DNA from: Megamerina dolium
Lineage: Eukaryota; Arthropoda; Insecta; Diptera; Megamerinidae
Direction: 5' to 3'
Assembly (NCBI GenBank): GCA_963854835.1
Contig: OY978526.1
Span: 69,536,418 to 69,600,417, forward strand
DNA: 64,000 bases
Part shown: piece after piece, positions 48,682 through 59,614 of the stretch
How the letters are laid out: each line of letters begins with the position of its first letter
Numbering within the stretch: position 1 is the stretch's first letter
Position numbers and translations under genes: made by a program
Notes under the pieces: model-generated
Database searches by the model: none
What the model saw: only the letters and a program-made list of their open reading frames with translations
Told to the model about the DNA's origin: nothing

Positions 48682-49816
48682 TATAATGTGGGCCGAGGTA
48701 TTCCTTTATGTGTGCGATATTCTTAGCATAGTCATAAAATATGCTCGTCTTTTCTCTTTCAAATTCAAGCAAATATGCAAGAACTTTCAAAAAGAATCAG
48801 ATATTCGTCACGTTGAAAAACTCTGTCAATATTCCAAGGTTATTTTTATTAACATCATGCAATCTTCAAATCTTTTAACGATCAATGCTCTGCTCACATC
48901 ACACATTCTTCCTGCAAAACGGTTTCCCGTACCGAAGCTATTTTTATTTCGATAGAAGCAGCTAATTTTAGTAACAAAAAAGGCTAAGGGCAATGCAATT
49001 ACAATAAATCAATATAAATTACTTTCAGATTAATTTTGTAAAGACTCAAAAGCTTTAAAGAACCTTTCATGAAGTTTTTTACTTCAAACTTCTATACATC
49101 TAATATTGCATATGAAAACGATAGCTTTGAACGTCCATGCACAAACTTTATAGAAGCCTTAGCGAAGCAAGCTCTTCAACCTCTCTTTATCGCAGTATTG
49201 TAATAGTTTATTTCTAGACCCTTTACAGTTCTCATTCGATTGTTTAGAATTATCGAACTGAAACTCGTCAATGAATAAGTTGGGGTAAATAATTCATTTC
49301 ATTAATTCCCATTTTACAGCAGAGCTTTGGGAAAAGCTTGCAACACATATCAAAATCATATACTTCAAATTATAAAAAAACAACTACATATTACAACAAC
49401 AACAACAACATGCACAATAATCAGCAAAACTAAACCAAATAAGCTAACTGTTAATCTTAACCTCATTCAATGTTGCTAAAATATTTCTCATAAGCCAATG
49501 TTCTATACATCTGCCGACTTATGCATGTAGATGTACTCATATATATATGTAAAGTATATATGTATGTGTGTGTAAGGAATTACTAAAATATGTACATTGG
49601 GAGAATGCAAAATGAACTCGCAGAAAGAATGAAGAAGAAGAAGAAGAAGAGAACAAAATCATAATAACATTGAAAAAAAAAACTGATTTTTATAAAAATA
49701 AAACGATTAAATGCTTCAGCTAATTACTTTGGCACACTCTTTGTTAAGATCCGAAAAAAATTCCGGCTTTCATCTTTTGAAATTCCACCGCACAAGAGGA
49801 GCAATGTAACAAAAGT

Positions 49817-49847
<31 letters not shown>

Positions 49848-49951
49848 GCAACAACAACAAGAATCAATAACAACAGCAGCAACATAACGTTTAGTTTAGA
49901 ATGCACTCTTCGTATACACACATCCACACACACACACACACACACACACAT
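49817..49951. repeat. (AAC)n and (AC)n microsatellites
   Basis: (AAC/CAA)n at 49817-49860 and (CA)n at 49925-49950; (GAA)n-like at 49630-49650. Confidence 0.9.
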
Positions 49952-50202
49952 ACATGCATATCGTAGTAGGTAAGGCAAGTACATTTATAGACCAAACTAA
50001 TCATTGTAAGCTGTAATTTTAGCTGGTATGAGATGGTTTAGATGGTATAAGTATGAGTCTAAAATGCTACTCTTTTTTTTTTTCGCTATGGCCTTGTTGC
50101 CTTGGTGCTCGTTGTTGCATTTATATTTTTTCCCACTTCTGGCCAATCAGTCAGTTAATCGATGTGAAATGTAATTTTCATCAAATCAAATACATTCTGT
50201 CC

Positions 50203-50206
<4 letters not shown>

Positions 50207-50240
<34 letters not shown>
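50207..50240. repeat. (TC)n microsatellite
   Basis: About seventeen TC units. Confidence 0.9.
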
Positions 50241-50244
<4 letters not shown>

Positions 50245-50867
50245 TCATATCTTCGCATTTTTAGGATACTTATGATGCATAAATACGAAAATATTGCAAT
50301 GTACAGAGCGAATACGATACAAATAAGTAGGTAATTTATCATCAAAAATTTTTGTAGATTAAATTTAAAGATTTTATTTTCTTCTTATTCTTTGTTTTTT
50401 CTTTTTATCACACATACCCACACATAGCACACAATAATAGTAACGATCTAACATACCATCATCACCAGCAGGTAGGTAATACACTATAGGCCATTGGACC
50501 ATCGATCGATTGATCTATAATCAATAAATTTATATATTCATATACCTACATATACATATGTACCATTTTGTGTGGGTCACGTTTGCACATTTTAATGTAA
50601 AGCAATTTTTATTTTTTATTATGAAAATTGTTTTTACACTCTTTTTTACGAATTCGGTTTATCCCTATACTTGTGTTGTTGGTATTGTTTTAAACTTGAC
50701 CAGCAATTCACACAATTGTTTAGTAGATTTTGTATCCTCTTTTCTCTCGTTCATTTTCTGTATTTTTTTACAGCACTCTCTCTATTTCTTTCTACCTCTC
50801 AGTCGCTCTTAGTAAAGCATTCAAGACAACACTGTGTCACAGGCATATAGTCCCGGTCATTTTGTTA

Positions 50868-51365
50868 AGTAGAGGTTAATGTTGAGGAGGAAAAATTATT
50901 CGGGTTCATTCACACTGACTCACATTGGTGATATGAGTGATTTAGTTATAGTGTTATTCGAATTTAAGAAAGTTTACTTAAAATGCATATTAGGCCGAGT
51001 TAAAGCGTTTAGCGATATTTTACACCTCCTAGCGATATTCGAAGGCAAATTTGAGCAATTTCATCCAAAAAGACGTAGCTCGAAAGTTAATTTTGCAACA
51101 TTTCCTATTAAATCTTTTTCTCTCCAAACAGATAGAGGTTTTTGAGGTCAGTAAACCTGCTTCTGGTGTTTATTTTTATATATCAGTGCTGCTTGAGAAT
51201 GTTTTCCTACATTTGAGTCATATTTTGTTGTATCCAAAAAATAATCGTCGAGGGGTATTCGACTATTTTTCGCTTCATATAACTTGACCTGCCCTAGCCC
51301 ATATGTAGAAATATTGAATTTTACCGTGACCCCAGGAAATTTTGCTTTTCGACATTATTAAAAAA
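50868..51365 (+). repeat. Dispersed repeat R-A, copy 2
   Basis: Same blocks in the same order as 170-670, with many substitutions and small indels. It lies directly left of a Helentron-like relic. Class unknown. Confidence 0.7.
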
Positions 51366-51368
51366 ATA

Positions 51369-52048
51369 AGACCTTACGAGGCCGTCGGATTATACCCTGC
51401 TCATGTAAATATATGGATAAAAAATTGGGCGTGGCAGACCGATCATGCCATTTATCAATCTTATCCGTGCCCTTGGATCAAAGGTTATAAAGAAAAATAA
51501 ATATATGGCATTCGGGGCTCTTGCGAATGTTGTGCATGTTAAATTTTGGACAGTATTAATAGGGACCTACTTATTTTTGCCGGCTCCGAACGGCAGAACT
51601 GCTGCGACATCACTTTCTCTGAGCTTTGTCACAGAGTTCTTTAAGAAGCTTCTCCATGGCAAATTGATACTGCCAGAAGAATTACCAATTGCTTGCAGAC
51701 AGGTGGGTACCGGTTCGAAAGAAATTTTTTTTTTTTCAATATTAAATTTGCAATGCTTCAGCCTGGGATTGCATCAACAACCTACAGATCAGAAGACCAA
51801 CACACTAACCACTGAGCTACGGCAACCACAAGTCATGTCATGCCAAAATAAGTCAATATTTGTTCAAGTTATATTACAAGTTACAAGTTAGTTACGAACC
51901 AGCCAGGTGACATACAGATGGGCGGACGGACAAACATAGTTAAATCGAACATTTAAGCGACGCTGATCAGGAATATATGTATATATTTTTCTATATATCC
52001 GCAAATTCTTTCAAGTGGTTACAAACATCTGACCGAAATGAATATACG
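51369..52048 (-). mobile_element. Helentron-like relic split by a SINE
   Basis: The plus-strand view shows CCTTACGAGG...TATACCCTGC (3' end region), TTGGGCGTGGCAGACCGATC, and after the SINE CGAACCAGCCAGGTGACATA, a short GGACGGAC block and AAACATCTGACCGAAATGAA. About half of the usual internal sequence is deleted. Confidence 0.65.
51528..51830 (-). mobile_element. tRNA-derived SINE inserted in a Helentron-like relic
   Basis: On the minus strand the head TTGCCGTAGCTCAGTGGTTAG, the body and the end near AATTTAACATGCACAAC are recognisable; the 3' end has lost the usual GGGGCTTT stop. The Helentron-like sequence resumes on both sides (51369-51490 and 51835-52048), so the SINE is the younger insertion. 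Confidence 0.75.
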
Positions 52049-52455
52049 TGCCCTCAAGCAGGAACTTACGAGTTCCCGAATGCCCCAGCTGAGTTGATTA
52101 CTGCATTGGTCTTCTACGTATGAGTCGCAAGTCGTGAGCTCTAGCGTCATCTACAAATTGAAATTTCTGACTTCTAAATGAAACAAATGAAGAAGATTTT
52201 AGCATAAAACATTTATTTTTATTTGAAATATAATGTCAGATGCGATTACACAAATGTACTGAATATAATCCAATGATCGTTTGCATATTTGAGATCAGAT
52301 ATTAATTAACGTTTAGGTGCGGTTTGAAAGTTTTCAAAAGCTGTGCGTGTTCATATAATCAATTAAACTAATCTCGAATGAAAATATTTTTATAGCAATA
52401 TTCCACTGGTTGTTGCACTACTTTAATACGAATATTTTGCTTTCAAATTCAATCT

Positions 52456-54249
52456 TCAAAATTCTTTATGTCTACGTCGATAATGCCAATATAATTCAAT
52501 TGCGAAAACACAAAGTGATATGGTCAGAACAATACCGTAGAACATCAATACCATCCATATATCTGTAATACTTAATGGGATGTATTCCTTACGTTCACCT
52601 TTATCAGTAATGTTCGCACGTCCCAATCGAACCAGTTCCAAAAAGGAATGTCTAACCCAAAGTGTCGTCAATCCTGATTGAGCAACTTGACCAATTACTC
52701 TATTCATCGATGGTAGAAATATTGAATTCTGTTGAAAGTGCATAAAAAATGGACTTATTTTCTTAAGACAACAGTTTGTTATTTGAAATAATGGATTGCG
52801 ATAGAAGCGTTGTACCTCCTCATAGTAAGCCCAATTCTTTGTTGAGACCGAAAATGCGTAGCGTGTGTCCAGCGCATCGCGTAAGCGAAAAAAATCTTCA
52901 TAAGTCTCTTCTACCGAAATGAGATTTAGAATTTCGGGATCGGTTGTATTTTTTGCTCTTTCAAAGTCATCACGGCTCATTTTGATTTGAAGACCTGATC
53001 GTTTAATATCGTCAAGTGTTTGTATTGCTAACATTCTTGGCGGTTCTGTAGTAAAAGTTTGCAAATATGCAACATAAGATGTATTAAAAATCACACCGGC
53101 AAAGCAAATGATCATATAAATGCAGCTACGAATACCAGCAAAGTTTGTTTCCATAACAAACGGTTGACCCAAGAAACCATTGAATAAACGATAATTGATT
53201 AGAAAATTGCTCAAATGCAATTCTTGCCGCCGCTTACGTAGGTAAAATGTGAGTGTTACAGTGAACGATGCCGCCATGAGTGCTACGAATACCAATAGTA
53301 TAGTGGTGAAATCGAATATATTGATATAAAATAGGTAGCTAGGAATTCTTTTGGGCATTGGCACCATAATACACCAATCCGAAAGGTCAGTTGCATCACT
53401 GAAACTCAGATCGTTCGTGTATGTCATTGTGAATGATGTTGCTGTTGTATCAAATGTGCCATTGTCGATCAATTTGGCAACATCATATCTCGGCAAAACG
53501 GTTCGTATGAGATCCCGTCGGGGATATGTTAGCGTCGCATTGTGTTTTCGAGCATACTCTATCAGTAGGTTTGCAGTAAAGCCACTTATAACTATGTTTT
53601 CATCGGATTCACTTACTATATAAACACGCATAGGTACATTTTCTGCTCTAACCTTAATCGGCTGACCATACATATTACGTGTGTGATCGAGAAAGAATGA
53701 AGATTGATTTGAATCGATATGTTCAGCACTCAACTCGTTTTTTGGAAAAATTCTAAGTGTGTAGTATTGCCTCGTTTCTAGCACAGAGGACGCTATGAGA
53801 ATTATATGCATTGCTTGATTATTTGAGCAAAATATCATTATCCTCTCCACATACAGCTCATCCACTTGAGGAGAATCCGATAAAAGTATATGACGACTTT
53901 GTCTATTTTTATATAAATTTTCCCATAATTTCTGCAACAACTTTCGGTCATTACCTTCATTGCCGGTCAATCTGATGATAACTAATAAATCTCGATTATA
54001 ATTCTCTGTCAGTGGAAATATGCTCTCGAGATTTAATACTAATACAGGGATTCCATTATTTATCTCACTCAGTTGTTTTAGTAGTAAATCGGAATTGAAT
54101 CCATCATTCGATGGGATACTGTCAATGCTCATGTATATTACGGAGTTATAATTTTGGTCTTTTAAACTCACATCGCAAATATATGTCAGCTTTGTACTCA
54201 ATTGGTGCTCGATTAATAATATTTGAACGAATGCTAAGAGAGCTGTCAT
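52456..54249 (-). CDS. Divergent ionotropic receptor (IR family), intronless
   Basis: The 597-codon open frame encodes a chemosensory-type ionotropic receptor, a ligand-gated cation channel subunit of the plasma membrane related to ionotropic glutamate receptors. Residues 1-16 are hydrophobic and could be a signal peptide. An extracellular amino-terminal region follows. Ligand-binding half S1 lies near 195-300 and includes GFTANLL at 223-229. A first membrane helix spans about 312-337, a pore-loop region about 352-368 and a second helix about 374-396, ending in NTSYVAYLQTF, the IR counterpart of the SYTANLAAF-like motif. S2 covers about 400-560 and a last helix about 564-587, with a short basic tail. 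The length fits the family. No intron is needed and the stop is TGA. On the coding strand AATAAA-like hexamers lie about 240 bases past the stop (near 52209-52222). The start was chosen because the second copy at 63716 begins at the same codon. The subfamily cannot be named by eye; the divergent class is an inference from the sequence and the single-exon structure. Confidence 0.9.
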   Translation of the reverse strand: MTALLAFVQILLIEHQLSTKLTYICDVSLKDQNYNSVIYMSIDSIPSNDGFNSDLLLKQLSEINNGIPVLVLNLESIFPLTENYNRDLLVIIRLTGNEGNDRKLLQKLWENLYKNRQSRHILLSDSPQVDELYVERIMIFCSNNQAMHIILIASSVLETRQYYTLRIFPKNELSAEHIDSNQSSFFLDHTRNMYGQPIKVRAENVPMRVYIVSESDENIVISGFTANLLIEYARKHNATLTYPRRDLIRTVLPRYDVAKLIDNGTFDTTATSFTMTYTNDLSFSDATDLSDWCIMVPMPKRIPSYLFYINIFDFTTILLVFVALMAASFTVTLTFYLRKRRQELHLSNFLINYRLFNGFLGQPFVMETNFAGIRSCIYMIICFAGVIFNTSYVAYLQTFTTEPPRMLAIQTLDDIKRSGLQIKMSRDDFERAKNTTDPEILNLISVEETYEDFFRLRDALDTRYAFSVSTKNWAYYEEVQRFYRNPLFQITNCCLKKISPFFMHFQQNSIFLPSMNRVIGQVAQSGLTTLWVRHSFLELVRLGRANITDKGERKEYIPLSITDIWMVLMFYGIVLTISLCVFAIELYWHYRRRHKEF

Positions 54250-54429
54250 GTTGCTGTCGATGTTTGAATCAAAACTAAAGAGCTAAATGACAAATGGTAA
54301 TATCCAATAACGGCTGCATGTACTTTTGATTTAATTTAAAATCGATAACGATTACACATCTGGGTCCTATAAACAGTTTATTATGTGTACATTAAGTACG
54401 TTAAGTAATAGTGATTTTTAAAATGGAAA
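54250..54429 (-). promoter_or_regulatory. Conserved 5' flank of the minus-strand IR gene
   Basis: This flank aligns, in inverted orientation, with 63557-63715 upstream of the second IR copy. The shared blocks include AGCTCTTTAGTTTTGATTCA, GCAGCCGTTATTGGATAT and an ATCGATTTTAAA stretch. The similarity is comparable to that of the coding part, as expected for a segmental duplication that includes promoter and 5' UTR. A TCATTT block just above the start could be an initiator, but no clear TATA box is visible. The promoter role is inferred from position. Confidence 0.5.
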
Positions 54430-54440
54430 GTTCTTGTGCA

Positions 54441-54777
54441 CTTAAAGCCCCGAAGGGATCATTGACCGAGCTTCTCTTCAATTCCTGTTGTGCGTGTTAA
54501 ATTTTGGACAGTATTAGAAGTGACCTACTTATTTTAGCCGGTTCCGAACGGCAGAACCATTGAGATATGACATTTTCTGAGTTTTGTCACAGAGTTCTTT
54601 TAGAAGCTTTTCATGGCAAGTTGTTACTTTCGGAAGAATTGCCAATTGCTTATCGACAGTTGGATACCGTTCGAAAGAAAAATCTTTTCGATATTAAATT
54701 TGTTATGCATGAGCCGGGGATTGAACCACGACCTACAGATTAGAAGGCCAACACACTAACCACTGAGCCACGGCACG
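54441..54777 (-). mobile_element. tRNA-derived SINE, full length, with 11-bp target-site duplication
   Basis: Read on the minus strand it opens with a tRNA-like head: box A near TGGCTCAGTGGTTAG and box B GGTTCAATCC. A body of about 250 bp shared with many other copies in the window follows, ending in GGGGCTTTAAG. It is flanked by GTTCTTGTGCA at 54430-54440 and again at 54778-54788, a direct repeat left by target-primed insertion. The duplicated IR flank at 63540-63556 lacks it. The element does not encode protein; by analogy with other SINEs it is transcribed by RNA polymerase III and moved by a LINE partner (inference). Confidence 0.9.
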
Positions 54778-54905
54778 GTTCTTGTGCAATACAGTCACAA
54801 GAATACGAACTATATGAATTAATGTACTATTAGAATAATAATATTTAAATTGTTCGTACTAGGAGGTAACCATTTTTTCAATATTGTCGCTTTTTCGATG
54901 TGATT

Positions 54906-56769
54906 AAAAAAAAATAAATTTTAACAATGACAACCAAAACAAATGTATTCTATTACATATCTTCACTAGAAACTTTCGAGTAATTTTTCCATTATTGGAA
55001 ATATGTTAGACTGAATTAATACACGGTTGATGATGTTTGGTAAAGATCTAATGATCACATACTCTCTACGTTTGTCTCTACGTTTGAAGCTTTTCCTCTA
55101 AGGTTATAGAAGTGTCCTTTGACACACTGCATTTCAGTGTATATCCTCCATAAAAAAGGTTACCTAGCTAGCGAGCTAGCACACTATAATATCAGATTTA
55201 GACCTAGACTTTTTAAAAATCAGTTCCTTTTATTCGATCAGTAAATGTATTATAACCAATCTTTTGGACCTTCATGCTTGATCCTTCCTTCAGCTATTGA
55301 ACCAATAAATTAGGTAGAGCGGTAGTCAGAAGTTAATTCTTGGTCACTATTTCAAATACCAGATTCACATACAAACTAGAGTCTCGCTTTAAATGCCAGT
55401 AAGACGTTCACGGTACTCTTTACTCAAGCTGCTAAGGCTATTTGCATCGAACATCTACATTAGAAAGGCAAACGTAAGAGAATGTGTGGTCTCATATAAG
55501 AGATAGCGCCCAAGGCAATGCACTGAATTCCCTCATCAATAACGGTAAGATCCTTAATGAGGGTAAATTACATCAGTATATATTTTAACTGATGTTTTAG
55601 TAATGGATGGCAGGGCGGGTGCTGGAGTCTTCTCAAAAGAGTTGGGGCTAGCACGCACTAGGAATTTGGGAAGGCTATGTGCCAGGCAGGAGTGCCTATT
55701 TTTATGTATACGCTGGGCCATTCACTGGACGACAGAAAAAATCCTTCTAGCACTTAATATCCAGACGGTGATCGGGCGATATGTTTCAAATTGACATACG
55801 ATCGTGAGAAACTAAATAGATCGCATCGGAGAGATTGAGATGGGAAAGATTGTCCACTTATGTAATGAGGCAAAGGCCTCATTGAGGTTACCAATGGTTG
55901 ATTGTACTAAAAACAGGGCAAGGTAATTTCCACAAAATATGTATTCGTGTAAGACTCGAAATGTGAGTGTAGTACTAAGGGGAAAAATGGGAGAATTCTG
56001 CAAGCGAACGCATACATAGGGAACTGAGGGAACCAGGTAATAATAAACATAAGTTGAAACATATAAAAGGAAGTGCATCTATATAAATGTGATCCGGTGT
56101 AAATATTTACAATAGATACATATGTCTTATATCAATTTCAATCTTCCTCTTGATGTGTGAGTATTTATGCATTACAATACTCATTTCATTGCAAGTACAA
56201 TAGTTATTTGCAATTTTTGAATTAATTTTCATTTCTTTTGAACATACTAAAATTTGTAAATTGCAAAATTAAATTTAATGTAGCCTCATCATTGTCGTAA
56301 TCATTATTATGATCGTGCGGAATGAAAGTGTTAATGGCCACTTTTATTGGATTGAACTTTCAACGTTCGCTACAATTTTGAGTTGATTGAAAAATCAATT
56401 GTTTTCAGCTATTTATTTTTTTATTGTAATTCCTAGCACATGCCTTTGCTTTTTTAATGCGCAACATATTTTGTCAGTTCGAACCTCAAAGTGCACCAAA
56501 ATAGGGACCGGGTGGAATTGGGGTAAATGGGTTGGAAAATTTAAAAATAAATTTAAGCAATATATCTTTTGCTTAATATAAGTTTTCTCATGATAATTAT
56601 TTCGTAAAAAGACACAAAGCAAAAAAAGAACTAAAAACAGAAGACAAATTAGTTTTGATTCTAAATGTCATTTCACAGTAGCTTCATGATTAGCCAATTA
56701 TTCATTTGTTAAGGCATTACATGTAAATAAGTCATTACGTAAATTACACTATTCTGCAAATAAATTATA
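54906..56769. other. Spacer between the two IR copies, left part
   Basis: Only the RNase H-like fragment at 55535-55800 is recognisable. Confidence 0.5.
55535..55800 (+). pseudogene. Retrotransposon RNase H-like fragment
   Basis: The short frame MDGRAGAGVFSKELGLA is the start of an RNase H domain as found at the end of jockey/R1-type elements (usually preceded by TDGSK, here decayed). Homology fades after about 55790. Confidence 0.5.
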
Positions 56770-57950
56770 CTCGCTAATTGTAAATACACACCACAAGATC
56801 GATTGATGGAGTCAACCACTTTGTGTTAATTTTCAATGATTTTGTAATACATTTCGGCTTGTATTTAGGTCGTGACTTCGCGAAAATTAGTCTTCAAATC
56901 TTCACGAATATAAAGTTTGTCCACATGAACACGATCTTTTGAATAGCCGCACAAACAGAGACCAGTTAACATCGCCAAAATAGGAAATTACACAGCCCAG
57001 GAATATGCTTGGCCTTTTGACTTTGTGCGCCGTCTTCTTTATATTGTTTCTAGACTCATGTCTTTAATTTTAGGCAGAAAAAGAGCTGGTTGATTAGAGA
57101 AAAAAATAATAACTTTGAGGACTGATAGTAAGCACGATTCCATTAATATTGTTAAAAGGGCGCCCATACTAAATTGGGAATATATCTTGGCTTCGAAAAT
57201 ATTGTTCTTTAAATGTACACGAGTGCAAATGGTTTGTCTGCATAAATAAATATATTTGATGTAAGTATTGTTTCACAATAGTTGGTACTGTAGCTCAGTG
57301 GTTAGTGCATAGGTCGTGGATAGCACAATCTCCGTCTGATGCCCAGCTGTCGGCAAACAATTTGCAATACTTCCGACTGCAACAATTTGCCATGAAAAAG
57401 AGTCTAAAAGTGCTCTGTGACAAAGCTCGAAAAAAGTAATGTGACAGGAGTTCTGTCACTCGGAACCGGCTATTCAAGGTATTCAAAAATGCTGGAAGAG
57501 AAGCTCGGCGGTACCGAAAATGGCCTTTCTGGCCTAAGTGTGTTCTCTCCAAAGGTTGTCATAATATCCTAACCTAATATATAGTTTCATATTATAAGGA
57601 CTGCGGCGTCAAATCACATGATTTTAAAGACTAGTTGGCATCGCCAAGACTTAAAATCACTCATCTCAGCACATTTTCACGCAATCGATTCAAAATGGGT
57701 CATGATGTATGACATGTGGCGATGTCTTCTTGAAAATCGCATATTGCCCAGATCCATAACTTTAACTTTATGCAAAAACAGATTGCTTAACGTATAGCCA
57801 TAGAGCTTAGGGTTTATAGTATCCATAGCTTCTTTGATATTAGTCTGTTTCACAATTCATGGTCAGAAAGCTTCAAATCTTGCAAATGCTGAGTACGCCA
57901 TGAACGTGTATTATAGATGGGTCATTCTTTTTTAAATCGCATGGATTTGG
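56770..57950 (-). pseudogene. Similar DDE transposase relic, split by insertions
   Basis: The right part (57590-57950) reads ATCHTSYIMTHFES and, after a frame change, SLKSCDLTP. The left part (56770-56945) reads DRVHVDKLY, DLKTNFREVTT and IQAEMYYKIIEN. Together they match in order the end of the same transposase type as at 60867-61520. The SINE at 57278-57585 and about 330 bp of unidentified sequence separate the parts. Heavily decayed. Confidence 0.55.
57278..57585 (+). mobile_element. tRNA-derived SINE with alternative 3' tail
   Basis: The head TACTGTAGCTCAGTGGTTAG and the common body are present with some deletions. After AGAAGCTCGG it switches to a different tail (GCGGTACC, then GGCCTTTCTGGCCTAA, then TCCTAACCTAA). 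The copy at 38345-38712 has the same tail. It lies inside a decayed Tc1/mariner-type transposase relic. Confidence 0.75.
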
Positions 57951-58023
57951 CAAAACAAAATCTACATTTTTAAATCGTCCTACAATTTTTTTTTAAATTC
58001 TTTAGTAAAATAAAATAACTTTA

Positions 58024-58437
58024 CACGTGTATTAGGTTTTCTCTCGGAAAAAATTTTTTGACGGAATACCGTTAGGTCAAAGCTATGAAAAATGCCAAAG
58101 AATTGTTAATTTCAGTGCTCGTTAATTTGCAAATTTTACCACATACACATTCAGGTCGAGGGAATTAAAAATGTAAATTTTGTATTTTTTAAAAATGTAC
58201 GGCGCGTTCATTGGTGATGTCAAAAAAGACATTTAATGGGGACGGTCATGATAAAACCGTTTGAAATTGTGAAAAATGAAATAGTTAAAGTATCTATTCA
58301 ACAGATGTAGAACGAACTGAATGGGATCAGAAGAATTCGAGATATTGTGATTTAAGTAACACAGAAATTGACAAAACTTTGACCTAACAGCATTCCGTTA
58401 AAAAATTTTCCCGAGAGAAATCCCAATAGACGTATAA
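58024..58437. mobile_element. Short inverted-repeat element (MITE), about 410 bp
   Basis: Ends of about 58 bp are inverted: TTTTCTCTCGGAAAAAATTT...CCGTTAGGTCAAAG left and CTTTGACCTAACAGCATTCC...CTCTCGGG-type right, with several mismatches. No open frame of note. The precise tips and target duplication are unclear. Confidence 0.7.
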
Positions 58438-59572
58438 ACCTATTTTACGTGAAGAAGTTTTAAACAAATTTTCGGCCGAATCGGAGCCATCAAAATCTGA
58501 AAGTTGTGCGATATTGTGCGAAGTTACCAATGTAAATATTGGGGTGCGTTCTCAGATTGTCTGTCAATGCTCGGAAGTGCTTAGTTTATAGCAGCTATCA
58601 TTTCAAGACATACTTTTTCCATCGTAAAGTGAAGCAACGTGATTTTTTTTTTTTTGTTTTCTTGATTTTCTATAAATTTGACACAACTTCAAATGCTTTT
58701 ATATATCTTCGTTGTTTGCCAACCGATTTGGTTCAAATTTATATCGTTGCTTATTCTTGTATAAGAGGATTAAAATTAAAATAATATCACACAATATAAC
58801 GCATGACCATATAATCCTGCTTATTTGAGTATACTCGTTTTATGTTTCCCAATGTTACGAGTACTCGTATTAAATGGGATATGTCATTTGAATAAGCAAA
58901 CCAAATAAATAAATATAAATAAATGTATACCAACAAATTACATTACACACTAAATCAATGTATACAACAACTAAACAAGGAACAAAAGGTGCAGCAGCAA
59001 TTCAAGAATATTGGCACATACATACAGACATACATATATTTTATAACTATCATATGTAGTAAATCGATGACTTTTTACATATGGATAATGTATTGTATTC
59101 ATATTTTAAACACAATGTAGCAACAACTTTGGTAAAAAAATAATTTGAAAAAAAAAATAACAAATACAAAAATTATTTATTTTAAAACATTTTAGCCAAA
59201 ATGTTTACTAACATACATTAACAACACCACCACCACCACCACCAACAGTGGCAACAACATATTGCAATGAACATGAAAAATAACATTTTACAGATATGTA
59301 AATATGTACCTACATTTGTCTATTTGACATCAATAGTGTTGTTATTATGCTATTATACATATGTATAGTATTTATTTGTTGTAATAATAGTCATTTCTAT
59401 TGTAAATACTAATCAATACTCTTAAGTGGATTTCATGCAATCCTATACTCGTAAAAGTCGCGTAAACGGTGTAAACCCTATCAAATTATACGCTCGTAAA
59501 CCAACCTTCATATATTTATATGAAGAAGATTTTACGCACCTCGTAAAAGCGTACACGCTTTTGTTCTGTAAT
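58438..59572. other. Spacer between the two IR copies, middle
   Basis: AT-rich with a (CAC)n tract; no gene seen. Confidence 0.5.
59226..59246. repeat. (CAC)n microsatellite
   Basis: Seven CAC units next to AAC tracts. Confidence 0.85.
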
Positions 59573-59614
59573 ACAAGGTGTTTTTTTAAGAACCTTCTGA
59601 TTTGATTTAAAAAT

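Larger units (their letters stand above)
48684..50867. other. Noncoding stretch with microsatellites
   Basis: Rich in simple repeats (49630-50240). No gene seen. Confidence 0.5.

Noticed and set aside
48584..48955. Open frame of 123 codons
   Set aside because: Its first part is the right inverted end of the 250-bp element and the remainder has no recognisable motif.
54471..54780. Possible regulatory exon upstream of the IR gene
   Set aside because: The sequence is a SINE with target-site duplication and no splice evidence.
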